A stretch of DNA of 64,000 nucleotides, from the NCBI GenBank assembly GCA_036852015.1, contig JAANDG010000361.1:1-64000 (forward strand). Direction: 5' to 3'. This DNA is from Pelodera strongyloides. Its lineage: Eukaryota > Nematoda > Chromadorea > Rhabditida > Rhabditidae. The notes beneath the pieces were generated by a model, which was not told the DNA's origin, did no database searches, and saw only the letters and a program-made list of their open reading frames with translations. The position numbers were made by a program, and so were the translations under genes. This document shows positions 34,991 through 45,134 of this stretch, piece by piece. Within the stretch, counting starts at the first letter, position 1. Each line of letters opens with the position of its first letter.

Positions 34991-35640
34991 ATCGTCAACA
35001 CTTATTTTAGTTTGTCTTGTGTGTTTATTGGCAAAAACATCAGTTTCTGTTAACTTTCTTTCAACAGAATTCTACAGTACCCTATTAGTGCTGTACAGTC
35101 TGTAGTCTGCTATATTTTTAGACTGCCCGTCCTATGCCATGTAAACAGTCTAATAGCATAATTATTAGCAATTATAGAAACTCAACGTGAAGATAACTAC
35201 TTATTCGCTGCGCACATCTTGATTTTTTTTGTAATGCCATAGACCGGTTATCTTTCAATTATGCTGATTGATGGTAGCACAAGTCAGCATACTATTCAAA
35301 CCACGTGTCTTACCGCTTTACTTCTATTCCTGGGTTTGAATCTCTTGGAATCTAGCCAAACGTTTGCAGACTATTTTATGCAAATGAGGGAAAAATAAAG
35401 GCATAAAGAGTACGACCGTGGATTTGCGAGTGCGTTCTCACGGTCCGCACAAAGAAAATAGCAATAAACAAGCGCTTTCTTTCCTTTGGATGAGAATGGA
35501 AAACTGTGCTTTGGTCAGACATTCATGGCTTGCATTCTGCACGTTTTTAGACATCTTCTATGAAGAGTTCGCGCCAAGCCACTGAATTCAAATCCAGAAG
35601 CGAGTGTTCCAATGAAAGCTTTAGAACTGTTCTCATACTG
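34991..35640. other. No supported gene
   Basis: Nothing recognisable on either strand apart from AT-rich DNA. Confidence 0.4.
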
Positions 35641-35643
35641 TCC

Positions 35644-35765
35644 TCGATAACTCTCTCTCTCTCTCACTATCTCTCTTATCATCGCTATGTTTCCCCCTCT
35701 TTTTCTATGTATTTCTCTTTCATCAACTGTCTCACTCCCTCCCTCTCTCTCTCTCTTGCTCTCTG
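35644..35765. repeat. CT-rich simple repeat
   Basis: Runs of CTCTCT with interruptions. It explains a Glu/Arg-rich minus-strand frame here that I do not accept as a gene. Confidence 0.9.
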
Positions 35766-35818
35766 TCTTTTGTTCGTCCCGCCCCTTATTTACTTGCAAG
35801 TGCTAGAACTATGTCCAA

Positions 35819-36055
35819 TCACTGTTTTTCTTCCTCGACGTTACATTGCAATTTGCCGCAATATTTTATAATTTCTAAATAATTATTTAGGTCCCTTCTT
35901 ATTGGTAACTGATCAAAAAGAACTGAGGTGCCGAAGATCGAACTGGATTGTTGCGCGGTAAAGGTGAGATTATTTAAATAACTGTTCAATACGGTAACTG
36001 GACGCTGATTGGTTGCCATTAAGGATACTGTAGCAATAAGGAGATAAAGCCTCAT
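35819..36055 (-). CDS. Possible small secreted protein (78 codons)
   Basis: An ATG in good context (AAAATGAGG) opens a frame whose first 14 residues, MRLYLLIATVSLMA, resemble a signal peptide. One N-glycosylation site (NLT) and two Cys follow, and the frame ends in an acidic KQ tail. No splice sites are needed, although ACA|GTGATT could act as a donor near the end. The position is divergent from, and about 270 bp upstream of, the HMG-CoA reductase start, so the two could share a promoter region. No family recognised; short enough to be chance. Confidence 0.35.
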   Translation of the reverse strand: MRLYLLIATVSLMATNQRPVTVLNSYLNNLTFTAQQSSSIFGTSVLFDQLPIRRDLNNYLEIIKYCGKLQCNVEEEKQ

Positions 36056-36264
36056 TTTTGTGCAATTTAGTAAGGGCTTTTTTCTACTAACAAAATAAAT
36101 TTTATCAACGTTTGGTTGTATTCCTAGTGGTGTATAGTACAGAGTCTACGCGAAGCATCTTTTTTTTGGCTTTATTTTTTGCGAGTGTAAGCAGTAAGAA
36201 GTGCGGTTTATTGGCTGTTTAGCTGCGCCAGTATAAATACGCCAGTATAGATAAAAGGCGAGGC

Positions 36265-36321
36265 GTTAAAGGGCCAGGCTCGCGAACAAAATAAATATGC
36301 GGAAAAAGTTAATTATTTCAG
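36265..36321 (+). promoter_or_regulatory. Splice acceptor abutting the HMG-CoA reductase ATG, with repeat end upstream
   Basis: TTATTTCAG ends at the base before the ATG, so the start is either made by spliced-leader trans-splicing or is an internal exon of a longer gene. About 50 bases upstream is TTAAAGGGCCAGGCTCGCG, which resembles one end of a TTAA element. A matching GGACCTGGCCCTTTAA end lies at about 60278-60293. Confidence 0.5.
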
Positions 36322-39300
36322 ATGTTCGACATGGATAAAATTGCCCGGGACGTGACAACATTTGTGCAGACTATCGATTCAAAGGACCCGGAATGGAAAG
36401 CAAAGGTTAGTTTTTTTTCTGTATTTGTCGGTATATATTTGTAATACTTACAAAAATCTTGTTTCTCACTAAATTCTTGACTTTTTTAAACTCCTCGCTC
36501 TATCTATTTCGTGTCGCACTTTCTTTCTCTCTCTCCCTCTCTCTCCCCCCCTCTCTCTCTCTCTCCCTCTCCCTCTCCCTCATTCATTGCCACCCTCTCT
36601 CTCTCTCTCTCTCCCTCATTCATTGCCACCCTCTCTCTCTCTCTCCCTCATTCATTGCCACCCTCTCTGTCTGTCTTTCTATTCTGTCTTTCTCTGAGTC
36701 TCCCTCTGTCTCTCCGTTTCTCACTCTTAACCATCCGGTGATCGTTGATTTTCTCAGAAAAGTTCGATTGTAATTCTCCCCTGTTTCAGCTTCTGCGCTT
36801 TGTGGAATCGCAAGTGAAGAAAGATGTTGTCCCCCATCAACCACAGTTCTTAGTCGGTTCCGAAGATGAACTATCTGACACGTCGGAATCCCCTCCCGCG
36901 ACACCCACTACGCCAACACCGAGTGAGTTAGTTATTAACTAATACATGGTGCAGATAAACCATGAATAGGGTTGAACGGGGGTTTACATGAAACTGGGCG
37001 CCATACCGGAGTAGCGTGCCACCAGCGGAAGCGTGCACCTACGCACTCTGGCCCTGGCCCACACCTCCAGGCCCTTCGCTGTCCTCAAGGATGTGGCACA
37101 GAGCCCGTCATAAAAGAAGAGAACGTGGGAGAATAAGAAAAAGGAAGTTATGGTTTTCAGAGGCCGTGTTCACCAACACGCAGGGAGCCATCCCTGGCCT
37201 CCCCAAGGAGCTAAAGAGTTCGTAGAGAGTATACGAGCAGGCGAGGTTCAGAGCGCTCGTGAGCCTAGGGAGGGCTCCCTGTGTGTTGGTGAATACGGCC
37301 TCAGTAGTTTCATGTTACCAATTACAGATGTGATCCACAACTCTCCAGTCGTTGAGAACTCTTCTCTGATGACCAAGATCCGAAATAGTATGCCTCTGGA
37401 AGCGTTGTACAACCTCTGGACCAATAAGGGTATGTTTTATCTTTGCGGGACATACGGTAAATGTTTTCCAAGAGACCTAAAAATATCCGCGAAATGTATG
37501 GGCCCAAAGGTAGCCTTGTAACTCTTGCACATGTACCTTATAATTGTTAATTGCATAACTAAGGAAGATTGAAAAGAAACCAGCTCCCACATAGTAAAGG
37601 CTGCGCAACGTGCGTGTGTTCACTTATTACAAATGGTTATATATATTCCCGTGTTTTTATTGTATTTGCAATTTCATGTGTATACAGTACGCCGTTAAAG
37701 AGAACCGTAACCCGTATGTTCAGCCGAGGATGCCAGCGGTCTGTCAGATTCGGATATAAACCGCCTTATGAAAGAAGGCCTGGCCAAAATGAGAGAACTC
37801 GAACCAAAAGTAGGCGATCTGGACAGGGCAATTAGAATACGAAGAAACTTCCTCAACGCGGATCTATCCAACTTCCCATACGAAAACTTTGACTACAACT
37901 TTGTGAGTTGTGATTTGCATATTAAGGTTGGATACGTAGTATACTGTAGTATGGCGACGATATTATGGTATTATTTATTATAATTTTTATTATAGTATTA
38001 TTTTATGGTTATTCTTATGTTCGTTGCTTCAATGAATGCTTCCTAATTAACAAGACACCATACTAAAATGACCCATGTGTATTTCAAGTTATTATGAAAC
38101 ATGCGTACTAGTGGCAGGAAAAATAACTTGTAAATTGCTTATGCCAGCCAATGATTTGTTTATTGCCTTTCTTCTCTATTCGAAACACCCCATTGACATA
38201 ATTATTTGAGTTTTCCGAGTAGTGCCTAAAAATGCCGCCTGATGCAAGATTGTTGTATCTATGCATGGTTTGAAAACGACTGTGTGACAGGTTTCCATTT
38301 TATTTTATAATGGTATTTTAATTCATTTAGGTGGTGGGTTCTTGTTGTGAAAATGTGATTGGATACACTCCTATTCCGACTGGTGTTGCTGGACCTCTGA
38401 GGGTGAGACATGTCATCAATTTGGCGTTGCCTAAACTACAGTAACTGATCACAAATATAGTTTGCGTACCGTGAAGTATAGTAACTGATTACGACTTTTA
38501 TTTGAATGAAATAGAGTACGGTGGATTGTATCCAATTAGAATCCAGTGTTTTATTATTTTTCGCTAGCTCTTTTGTCGCACGCTTATGGCTTATATACAT
38601 ATATTACACAATGTATGAAGTGTTTGCGGTTTGCATAAATATTGACTCTTCATTTATATAAAGTGGGAAAATGTGAATAAATTAAATATGAATATATTCT
38701 TGCACTTACAAATTCGTATTTTAGATGAATTCCCAAGATTACTATGTCCCAATGGCGACCACTGAAGGCGCTCTTATAGCGTCAACCAGCAGAGGAATGT
38801 CCGCAATTAGGGTAGGCAATTATTCTTTGTTTTATTTAAGTTTTGAACCGACAAGGTAAACCGTGGTGCGTGGCGAAAAACGGTGTACTAGCTCTCACCG
38901 GTCATCTCGCTGTGCCTTCGCCGAAGTCTCGCCACGCTGGTATCGGCGAAATCGCCTCCTGAATGCGTACGGTTGGGTGCTTGCGCAGTCTTTTATCGCG
39001 CGACGCGCGACATTTCCCGCCAACTTTTCGCCGCGCACCGCGCCTTTATCCTAAACCTCATCTTTATTTTTTTAGAGTTCCGGTGGTGTTTCCGCTAGGG
39101 TTTTCGATGACGGAATGACCCGTGCTCCAGTGGTCCGATTCGACAGCATCGTAGATGCAGTGTACGTATAATTACTAATTACTATATAATATGACTGTAG
39201 GTCTTGCACTACAACAAAACCAAACATCCCACGTTGCCTATATTCGATTGCTTACTCGCATATATTGTTTTTCTAATAATCTGTATCCTTCTGTATTCTA

Positions 39301-42300
39301 AAGGACAATTTAAATATTTACGATCAATAAATTGTCAACTTACTGTAGTTTGTAGTTTATTTTCAGAAAACTCAGAAAACTGTAGTTTGATTTTCAGAAA
39401 ACTGAAGGAATGGCTGGAGGATTGTGAGAACTTTTGCGTGATCAAGGGCAAGTTCCAGGAAATGAGCAGGTATTTTCATTTTATTCAATTACACTTACGT
39501 GAGTACGGTAGATAGCGCGGTAAATAATGATCGAGGTCTACCAGAACATTGGTGAACTACCAACAATACTAAGGAAGCTTGGTCGCGCTCCGCATAGCGG
39601 AGTATCACCCATTTCTTTGGAAAAGTTAGCTAGGGGTGCGCCAGGAGTCCGCCATAGGTGCGCGAACGCAAAAATCTGTTTTGACGTACTGATTATAGAT
39701 TTGCAACGCTGAAACGTCTCGATCTTACACTGTCCGGCAACTTTGTCTACATTCGTTTTGTGGCCACAACTGGCGACGCTATGGGAATGAATATGCTCAC
39801 CAAGTAAGTTTTTTTGTGTTTTTTTTTTCTTTTTTTTTTCTTTTTTCTTTTTCAAATTTATTAAATGCTAGTGTTGACTAGTGTTGATTAATACTTAGGT
39901 TGCTACTTTACCTTTTCATGTTTGTTGGAAAATTGTTTATTCGTAGTATGCTAGAATAAAGTTTCAACTGCCCGTTTTTGAAACCTAGATTGTTCAACTT
40001 ATCGATTTTTCAGGTGCACTGATCATGCGATGATCTGGCTCAAGGAACAATTCCCTGATATGCAAATTATCTCTTTGTCAGGCAATTGGTGCGTCGACAA
40101 GAAGGCCGCCGCTCTCAATTGGTACGGTAGAAATTAGCATATTATCTTTTAAGCGGCATGGTACGTGATATTTGTGCCGAAAGGGCACATCCTGGAGCAC
40201 TATTGCCTATAATATGTGCCATTGTAGTTGTCCTGCAAACGTTTCACATATCTTTTTGTCATATCTTTTTAAATTAATTTATTCCAAATCATATCCATTT
40301 TGTCAAATTATGGTACTTAGAGCGTGGCATTCTTCTCTATTTATGTGTTGTAAGGTGTATTATTATTCAACATTATCTGACAATACATACGTGAAAGAGG
40401 AAATAGTGACTTTATCAAAAAGAAATGGCCACTCTATGAATTTAATAGCAGGATGTTTCACTAGTGAAATAATGGTACCCTTTTTCTATACGAGAGCTTT
40501 TTCCAAAACAAAGCATAGCTTGATATTCCCTGAGAAATTCAGAAAACGAGTGGATTTGGTATAAAACGAATAAGGTGCTTTTTTAATATATGTGTAATGA
40601 ATATCAGAGTAAAACTACGAATTTCATCTGACTGTCATCTTTTCAGGATCAATGGACGGGGTAAATCTGTTGTCGCAGAGTGTCGTCTGCCGCCCTCCGT
40701 TGTCCAGTCCGTACTTGGCACAACGCCAAGAGCCATGGAGATAGCTGCAAGATGCAAGGTTTGTAGTTTGAGATGTAGCCATTTGCTGTACGAATCGAAC
40801 CCATCGCGGGTCCGGTCACACCCTATCAACCTTATCTAAAAATGAGTGCTGCGCTTATTGTTAGTATAATACAACGCCGTGGATTCACCCCACTGAAAGT
40901 ATAAAAGTTGGTAGCTGATTAACACCGGCGGAGATAAATCGGCTTTCCCAGAAAATTGGCGTCCGGGACTCCGGGAAGTTTAAAAGCCAGCATTTCTGGC
41001 CCCGGTGCACCATTTCTGTGGATTCGGTTGATATAACCCGGTTCTCTTTATCATTTTTAGATTTACGCAAATAAATGAACAACTGTACAACAAACAATAA
41101 TGTAAGTCACACATAAAAAGATGAGTGTTAGTGGAACAATGTATTTCATTTAGTTGGAAGCGGGTTCTGACCGTGCTGGCACTATCGGAGGTCAAAATGC
41201 ACACGCGGCCAACATTGTGGCAGCATTGTTTTTGGCAACTGGCCAGGTGAGATTTATGCTGCTTTTTGTTGTGGCAGCAGGCTACAATAAGCGGCAGCGA
41301 GGTGTTAATTGAGAGTGCTGATTCAAATAACGTCAGAGCCTAGTTCTGGCGCTAGCTAGTGATAAGCGGGAGTTTTTGTATCTATTCAGTTCATTTGTTG
41401 ATAATTTAAAGTCAGCCAAAACGGTTTAAAGGGATAGGTTCACCTCTAATTGTACCTTTTTTATAATTTATGTTGATAGTATGACCTACGACGGTTAAAA
41501 TGCGAAAATTGCAGTAAATTTCCTTTGCTCCTCGTAGTAGGAGAGCTTGCTCAAAAAAACTACCTCGAATCTATAAAACAATTGGAGTACCGCAGCCATG
41601 GTATGTGGGACATAGCGCAGGAGGACTGGAGACGCTAGAAAATACAGGGCCTTTTATCATCCTCTGTCTATCACAACAATATCTGCACCTCCAGTCCTCC
41701 TGCGCTATTTCCCACATACCATGGCTGCGGTACTCCAATTGTTTTATAGATTCGAGGTAGTTTAGCTTTTTTTGAGCAAGCTCTCCTACTACGGGGAGCA
41801 AAGGAAATTTACTGCAATTTTCGCATTTTGACCGTCATAGTCGTCGCATTTTGACCGTTCGCATTTTGATACTATTTTGACCTCCGATACTATCAACATA
41901 AATTCTAAAAAAGGTGCAATTCGAGGTGAACCTATCCCTTTAAGTGTTCGAACAGGAAAGTAGCGGAAAATATTGATATTGCCCTAGAATATGTGATCAA
42001 CGATTCTCTTTTATAGGATGCCGCCCAAGTGGTCAGCTCGTCAATGTGTTCCACTAAAATCGAAGTGATTGAAGATGACTATCTTTATATCACTTGTACT
42101 ATGCCGTGTCTGGAAGTGGGTACTGTAGGAGGAGGCACCATTCTACCAGCACAGAATACCTTGCTCAAGGTAGTAGCATTTTCTGAATTTTTGAATTCTT
42201 AGATACTTAGATTAGAGTCGCGTCAGCAGCTTATTTCTAAACAATGATAAACTATAAAAGTTGAGAGGTTGACTCCATTCTGCGTTCTGTGAAAGAGTTT

Positions 42301-42746
42301 ATTCGGAAGAAAATTCGGCCGGTAATTCGTGCTGTAAAGTATGTGCATTTCGCAGACCACCTTTTGTGAGTAAATTTTGAAAGAAATATTGAGTATACCG
42401 AGTAAGAAAATTTATTATTTCCAGCTTCTGCGCTGTGCCGGCCCGAGCCCCATAACGCCCGGAGACAATGCAAAATGCCTAGCGGAGCTGATTTGCGCCA
42501 CCGTTTTGGCGGCCGAGCTCTCGTTGATGGCGTCACTGGTCAAGGGAGACCTTGTTTCCAGTCACATGACCCTGAATAGGTAAGGAAAAATTAGCATAGT
42601 AAGCATAACATTATAATTAGTATAATATTATGTGAAAATTAGAATAATATTCTGAAATTTAATTGGAATATTTCCTTTACAGAAGTAAACTGGCATATTC
42701 ACGAATGAGTAGAAAGAAAAGAGAGAGTGTAAAGAAACCAGTCTAG
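36322..42746 (+). CDS. hmgr-1: HMG-CoA reductase, catalytic domain form
   Basis: Reduces HMG-CoA to mevalonate with NADPH. Fifteen exons join in phase: 36322-36405, 36790-36922, 37328-37429, 37724-37902, 38331-38402, 38725-38811, 39076-39161, 39398-39469, 39699-39803, 40014-40121, 40647-40758, 41154-41246, 42017-42169, 42425-42579 and 42683-42746. They give 534 residues. Catalytic residues known from the human enzyme are present: Glu in MATTEG (about 204), Lys in CVDKKAAA (about 336), Asp in DAAQVV (412) and His in SSHM (about 509). [24 protein letters not shown] and [12 protein letters not shown] are also intact. The first ~165 residues include a Ser/Thr/Pro linker. No membrane or sterol-sensing segment is visible, so either it is absent or its exons lie further upstream; the ATG directly follows TTTCAG. 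The symbol follows C. elegans usage. Confidence 0.96.
36520..36725. repeat. CT-rich minisatellite in HMG-CoA reductase intron 1
   Basis: Three copies of a unit of about 30-35 bp, made of a CT run plus CCCTCATTCATTGCCACC, lie inside a longer CTCTCT/CTGTCT tract. It fills much of intron 1 and is likely length-variable between individuals. Confidence 0.9.
37158..37304. mobile_element. Short palindromic element in HMG-CoA reductase intron 2
   Basis: Ends AGAGGCCGTGTTCACCAAC and GTTGGTGAATACGGCCTCA; inverted relative of the element at 24750-24881. It ends only about 23 bases before exon 3, so it replaces most of the normal 3' intron sequence while leaving the TTACAG acceptor intact. Confidence 0.82.
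40920..41060 (+). repeat. Dispersed repeat, copy 1 (intron 11)
   Basis: Contains CCCCGGTGCACCATTTCTGT and GGATTCGGTTGATATAACCC in tandem. The same order and orientation occur at 47395-47520, and a short related piece (GGTTATATAACCTGGTACTC) at about 54478. No coding capacity. Confidence 0.7.
41426..41943. mobile_element. TTAA-flanked long palindromic element, family R6, in HMG-CoA reductase intron 12
   Basis: About 250-bp arms begin AGGGATAGGTTCACCTC and end with the inverse, with TTAA at both sides. The arms include GTAGGAGAGCTTGCTC and CCATGGTATGTGGGA and meet near 41665. If transcribed it would form a long hairpin in the pre-mRNA. Confidence 0.92.
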
Positions 42747-42860
42747 TCAAATTTCTGGCTTTTTATATCTTGGGCTAATTTAAATAAAACGTGCACTTGA
42801 TTAAATCACTTCAAAAGATATAACGTTAGGCAAACCATTACAAATACTGGTAGATTTTAG

Positions 42861-43038
42861 ATCGAAACTCGACCTGTATGGAGACGCTGCAAAAGCCTCA
42901 ACTTCAAATAAGCAGTCAGAACCTGGTGCTTCTCTGGAAAAATCTGCAGCAGAACCGCAAGAAGGTTCAACAGAGTTGAAGCGTTCGAAGAGAAAGAGTG
43001 AATCCAACCGCCCGTTTGAGTGCTCGAATATACTGTGA
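42861..43038 (+). CDS. hmgr-1: Alternative last exon of HMG-CoA reductase
   Basis: After GATTTTAG a frame opens with one base plus SKLDLYGDAAKAS. It matches the phase left by exon 14 (two bases, AG) and recreates the NRSKL junction that exon 15 also makes ([14 protein letters not shown]). It runs 59 codons, rich in Ser, Glu and Lys, to TGA (ending ECSNIL). Using it instead of 42683-42746 gives a 572-residue protein. The Ser after NR, which in the human enzyme is the AMPK-regulated site, is kept in both versions. The similar first codons suggest exon duplication. Alternatively it could be an abandoned exon, but the open 59-codon frame argues for use. Confidence 0.7.
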
Positions 43039-43415
43039 AGCAGAAACACTTGATGGAATTGAAGTTAGTACTTCACTGTAGTTTGTAGTTATTAAAGTAT
43101 TTTGCGAAGTTAGTACTTCGAAGTAAAAAGGAAATAACCCGTTGTTCTGTACTTTGTTGGCGTCTGGGATATAGAGTGCTGTAATCACTTAGAACACCTA
43201 ATACAGAATTCCTTAGCAGAAGACTCATGTAGTTAGTACTTCGAAGTAAACCGACAAATGGTACGTGAAAAAGCTACTTTTTAATTTTCTACTTCCCGGA
43301 CGGAAAATACAGAACAGTATGTTCGTGTTGAAGTGTGCAATGTACTGTAGCTTACTGATTTTTACGTTGGAAAGTAAGTTATTAGTTGATTTACTTCTTG
43401 TATAATGTTGCTTTA
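43039..43415. other. 3' flank of HMG-CoA reductase
   Basis: Presumed 3' untranslated and spacer DNA. A word like GTAGTTAGTACTTCGAAGTA is repeated around 43070-43120 and 43232-43250, forming short inverted and direct repeats. Confidence 0.4.
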
Positions 43416-43585
43416 TTAAAGCGAAATGCTAGCCCCTTTGGAAAATTTGCATATGATAAGCAAATCCTATGTATCCTATGCTAATTTTGTACGATCGTCC
43501 ACGGCAATCGTACAAAATTAGCATAGGATACATAAGATTTGCGGATCATATGCAAATTTCCAAAGGGGCTAGCATTTCGCTTTAA
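43416..43585. mobile_element. TTAA-flanked palindromic element, family R2
   Basis: Termini AGCGAAATGCTAGCCCC and GGGGCTAGCATTTCGCT, TTAA both sides. The arms are nearly perfect: TTTGCATATGATAAGCAAAT, TACGATCGTCCACGGCAATC core. Confidence 0.95.
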
Positions 43586-45134
43586 CTTTTATGAACGTTT
43601 CTTTAAAAATGTGCCTTTGCCAATTTTGTTTTCCACTTTGTATTGTATATACGTTATTTATACTGTGAATGCTGATGTATCTTATTCTTTACAAAATAAC
43701 CTTTTTAGCTACATCTCTTGCCTTTCGTATTATACACGCACAACTAGTTTTCTAATGTTTTTATAATGCTATTGTATCCAACATGGTTTTACCTTTTTAT
43801 ATGAGTTTTAACTTTGTATTTTTACTTTTGAATTTTCTAGTTTTGTTTCCGGTGTTGATTATTTGTAACATTGCAAGTTATTATGTTTCAGAATGAGCAA
43901 TTAATGAAGCAATTTTCAGTTTTCGTTTAATTTTGCGTTTAGGTTCTGTAGTTTCTGCCATCGTAAGTGATCAGTTTTATTTCTTTACCTTTGTGTCCAA
44001 AAAACTTGTTCTTTTAAGAATATAATATAATACCTAGACCGGACACACATATACAAATAGAAACAGCGTAAAAACACTGGTTATTTCCATTACTCACCCC
44101 TGTTTCATTTTCTCGTGAAAATTGTGTCGCGAACCTGTATTTTATAGTCCTCTTTTTGTTAATTATTGGAAATTAAACTTTTCTTATGTTTTATATCTGT
44201 GCATTATGTTTTATGACCATTCTTAACCTTATTTGTATTCTCTACCTAGCTTTATTTATAAAGGTGATTTATTTAAATAAATTGTTGAAATGTATGCGAA
44301 ATGACTATGTAAGTACTTTACTTTGTAGAACTTAGTATCTAGTATCCACATGGCAAGCCCTGAGCCTGAAGAATAATCAATTTGTCATCTGAAACTCGTG
44401 GTCGACTGTGCTCAGAACTGCGCAACGGGTCATACATAGGAAATGGGTGAACCCATTTGGTGACGGTCACTGGTTTTTTTTTTGCCCATTTGGTGACCAA
44501 CTCGTGGCCAATTCGTGCCAAGTTTCATCGAAAACCGTCATCAGATGGTCCGAACCAGTCTTTTTTCGGTAAAAACCATTTGGTGATGGGCCAACGACAG
44601 TTTTTCTGTGGTTTCGGCAATTAGTTCGTTTTCCTGTATACCCTTTGAACCCTATTGGATCACGTTTATTTATTGCATTTAATTTATCACAAGTAAAGTA
44701 TTATTTAAGTTCTGGTTGAGTTTGAAGCTCTGACTTGAAAAACGGCCGGCGAATTTGGGCGAAATTCGTCCAATTGTATACGCCGGACACAAAAACAATC
44801 AGACGAAATCACACGTAACATTGCACTTCGTTGACGCCTGCAAATTAGATTAGAGTACTGTAGTTTTTTTTTTGAACACGGAATACTGTAAAGAAATGAA
44901 ATTTCCTAATTGTGTGTTTTTCTCTTTCTTCGTCACTGTACATATGTGAGTGATATTTTATGTATTGAATAAATAGTTAATATATAATTGAACACGGTAC
45001 ATTAGCTTAGAATAAGCAAATTTGTACGTGGTTGGTTAGCTGCGGTTGCAGAAAATAATAAAAACAAATAAATCTTTTACGCTACAAGATTTATTTATTT
45101 TAATTTAAATGAGAGAGAGAGTTGTCTTACCATT
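43586..45134. other. Gene-free spacer
   Basis: AT-rich with no supported exon. The 44430-44600 segment with TTTGGTGACGGTCACTGG resembles 11850-11990. Near 44737 an AACGGCCGGCGAATTTGGGCG word may be an R1 remnant. Confidence 0.4.

Noticed and set aside
35515..35799. Glu/Arg-rich 94-codon minus-strand frame
   Set aside because: It is the translation of a CT simple repeat read on the opposite strand.
42801..43049. 82-codon minus-strand frame
   Set aside because: It is antisense to the proposed alternative last exon of HMG-CoA reductase, which has the phase match and splice signal.
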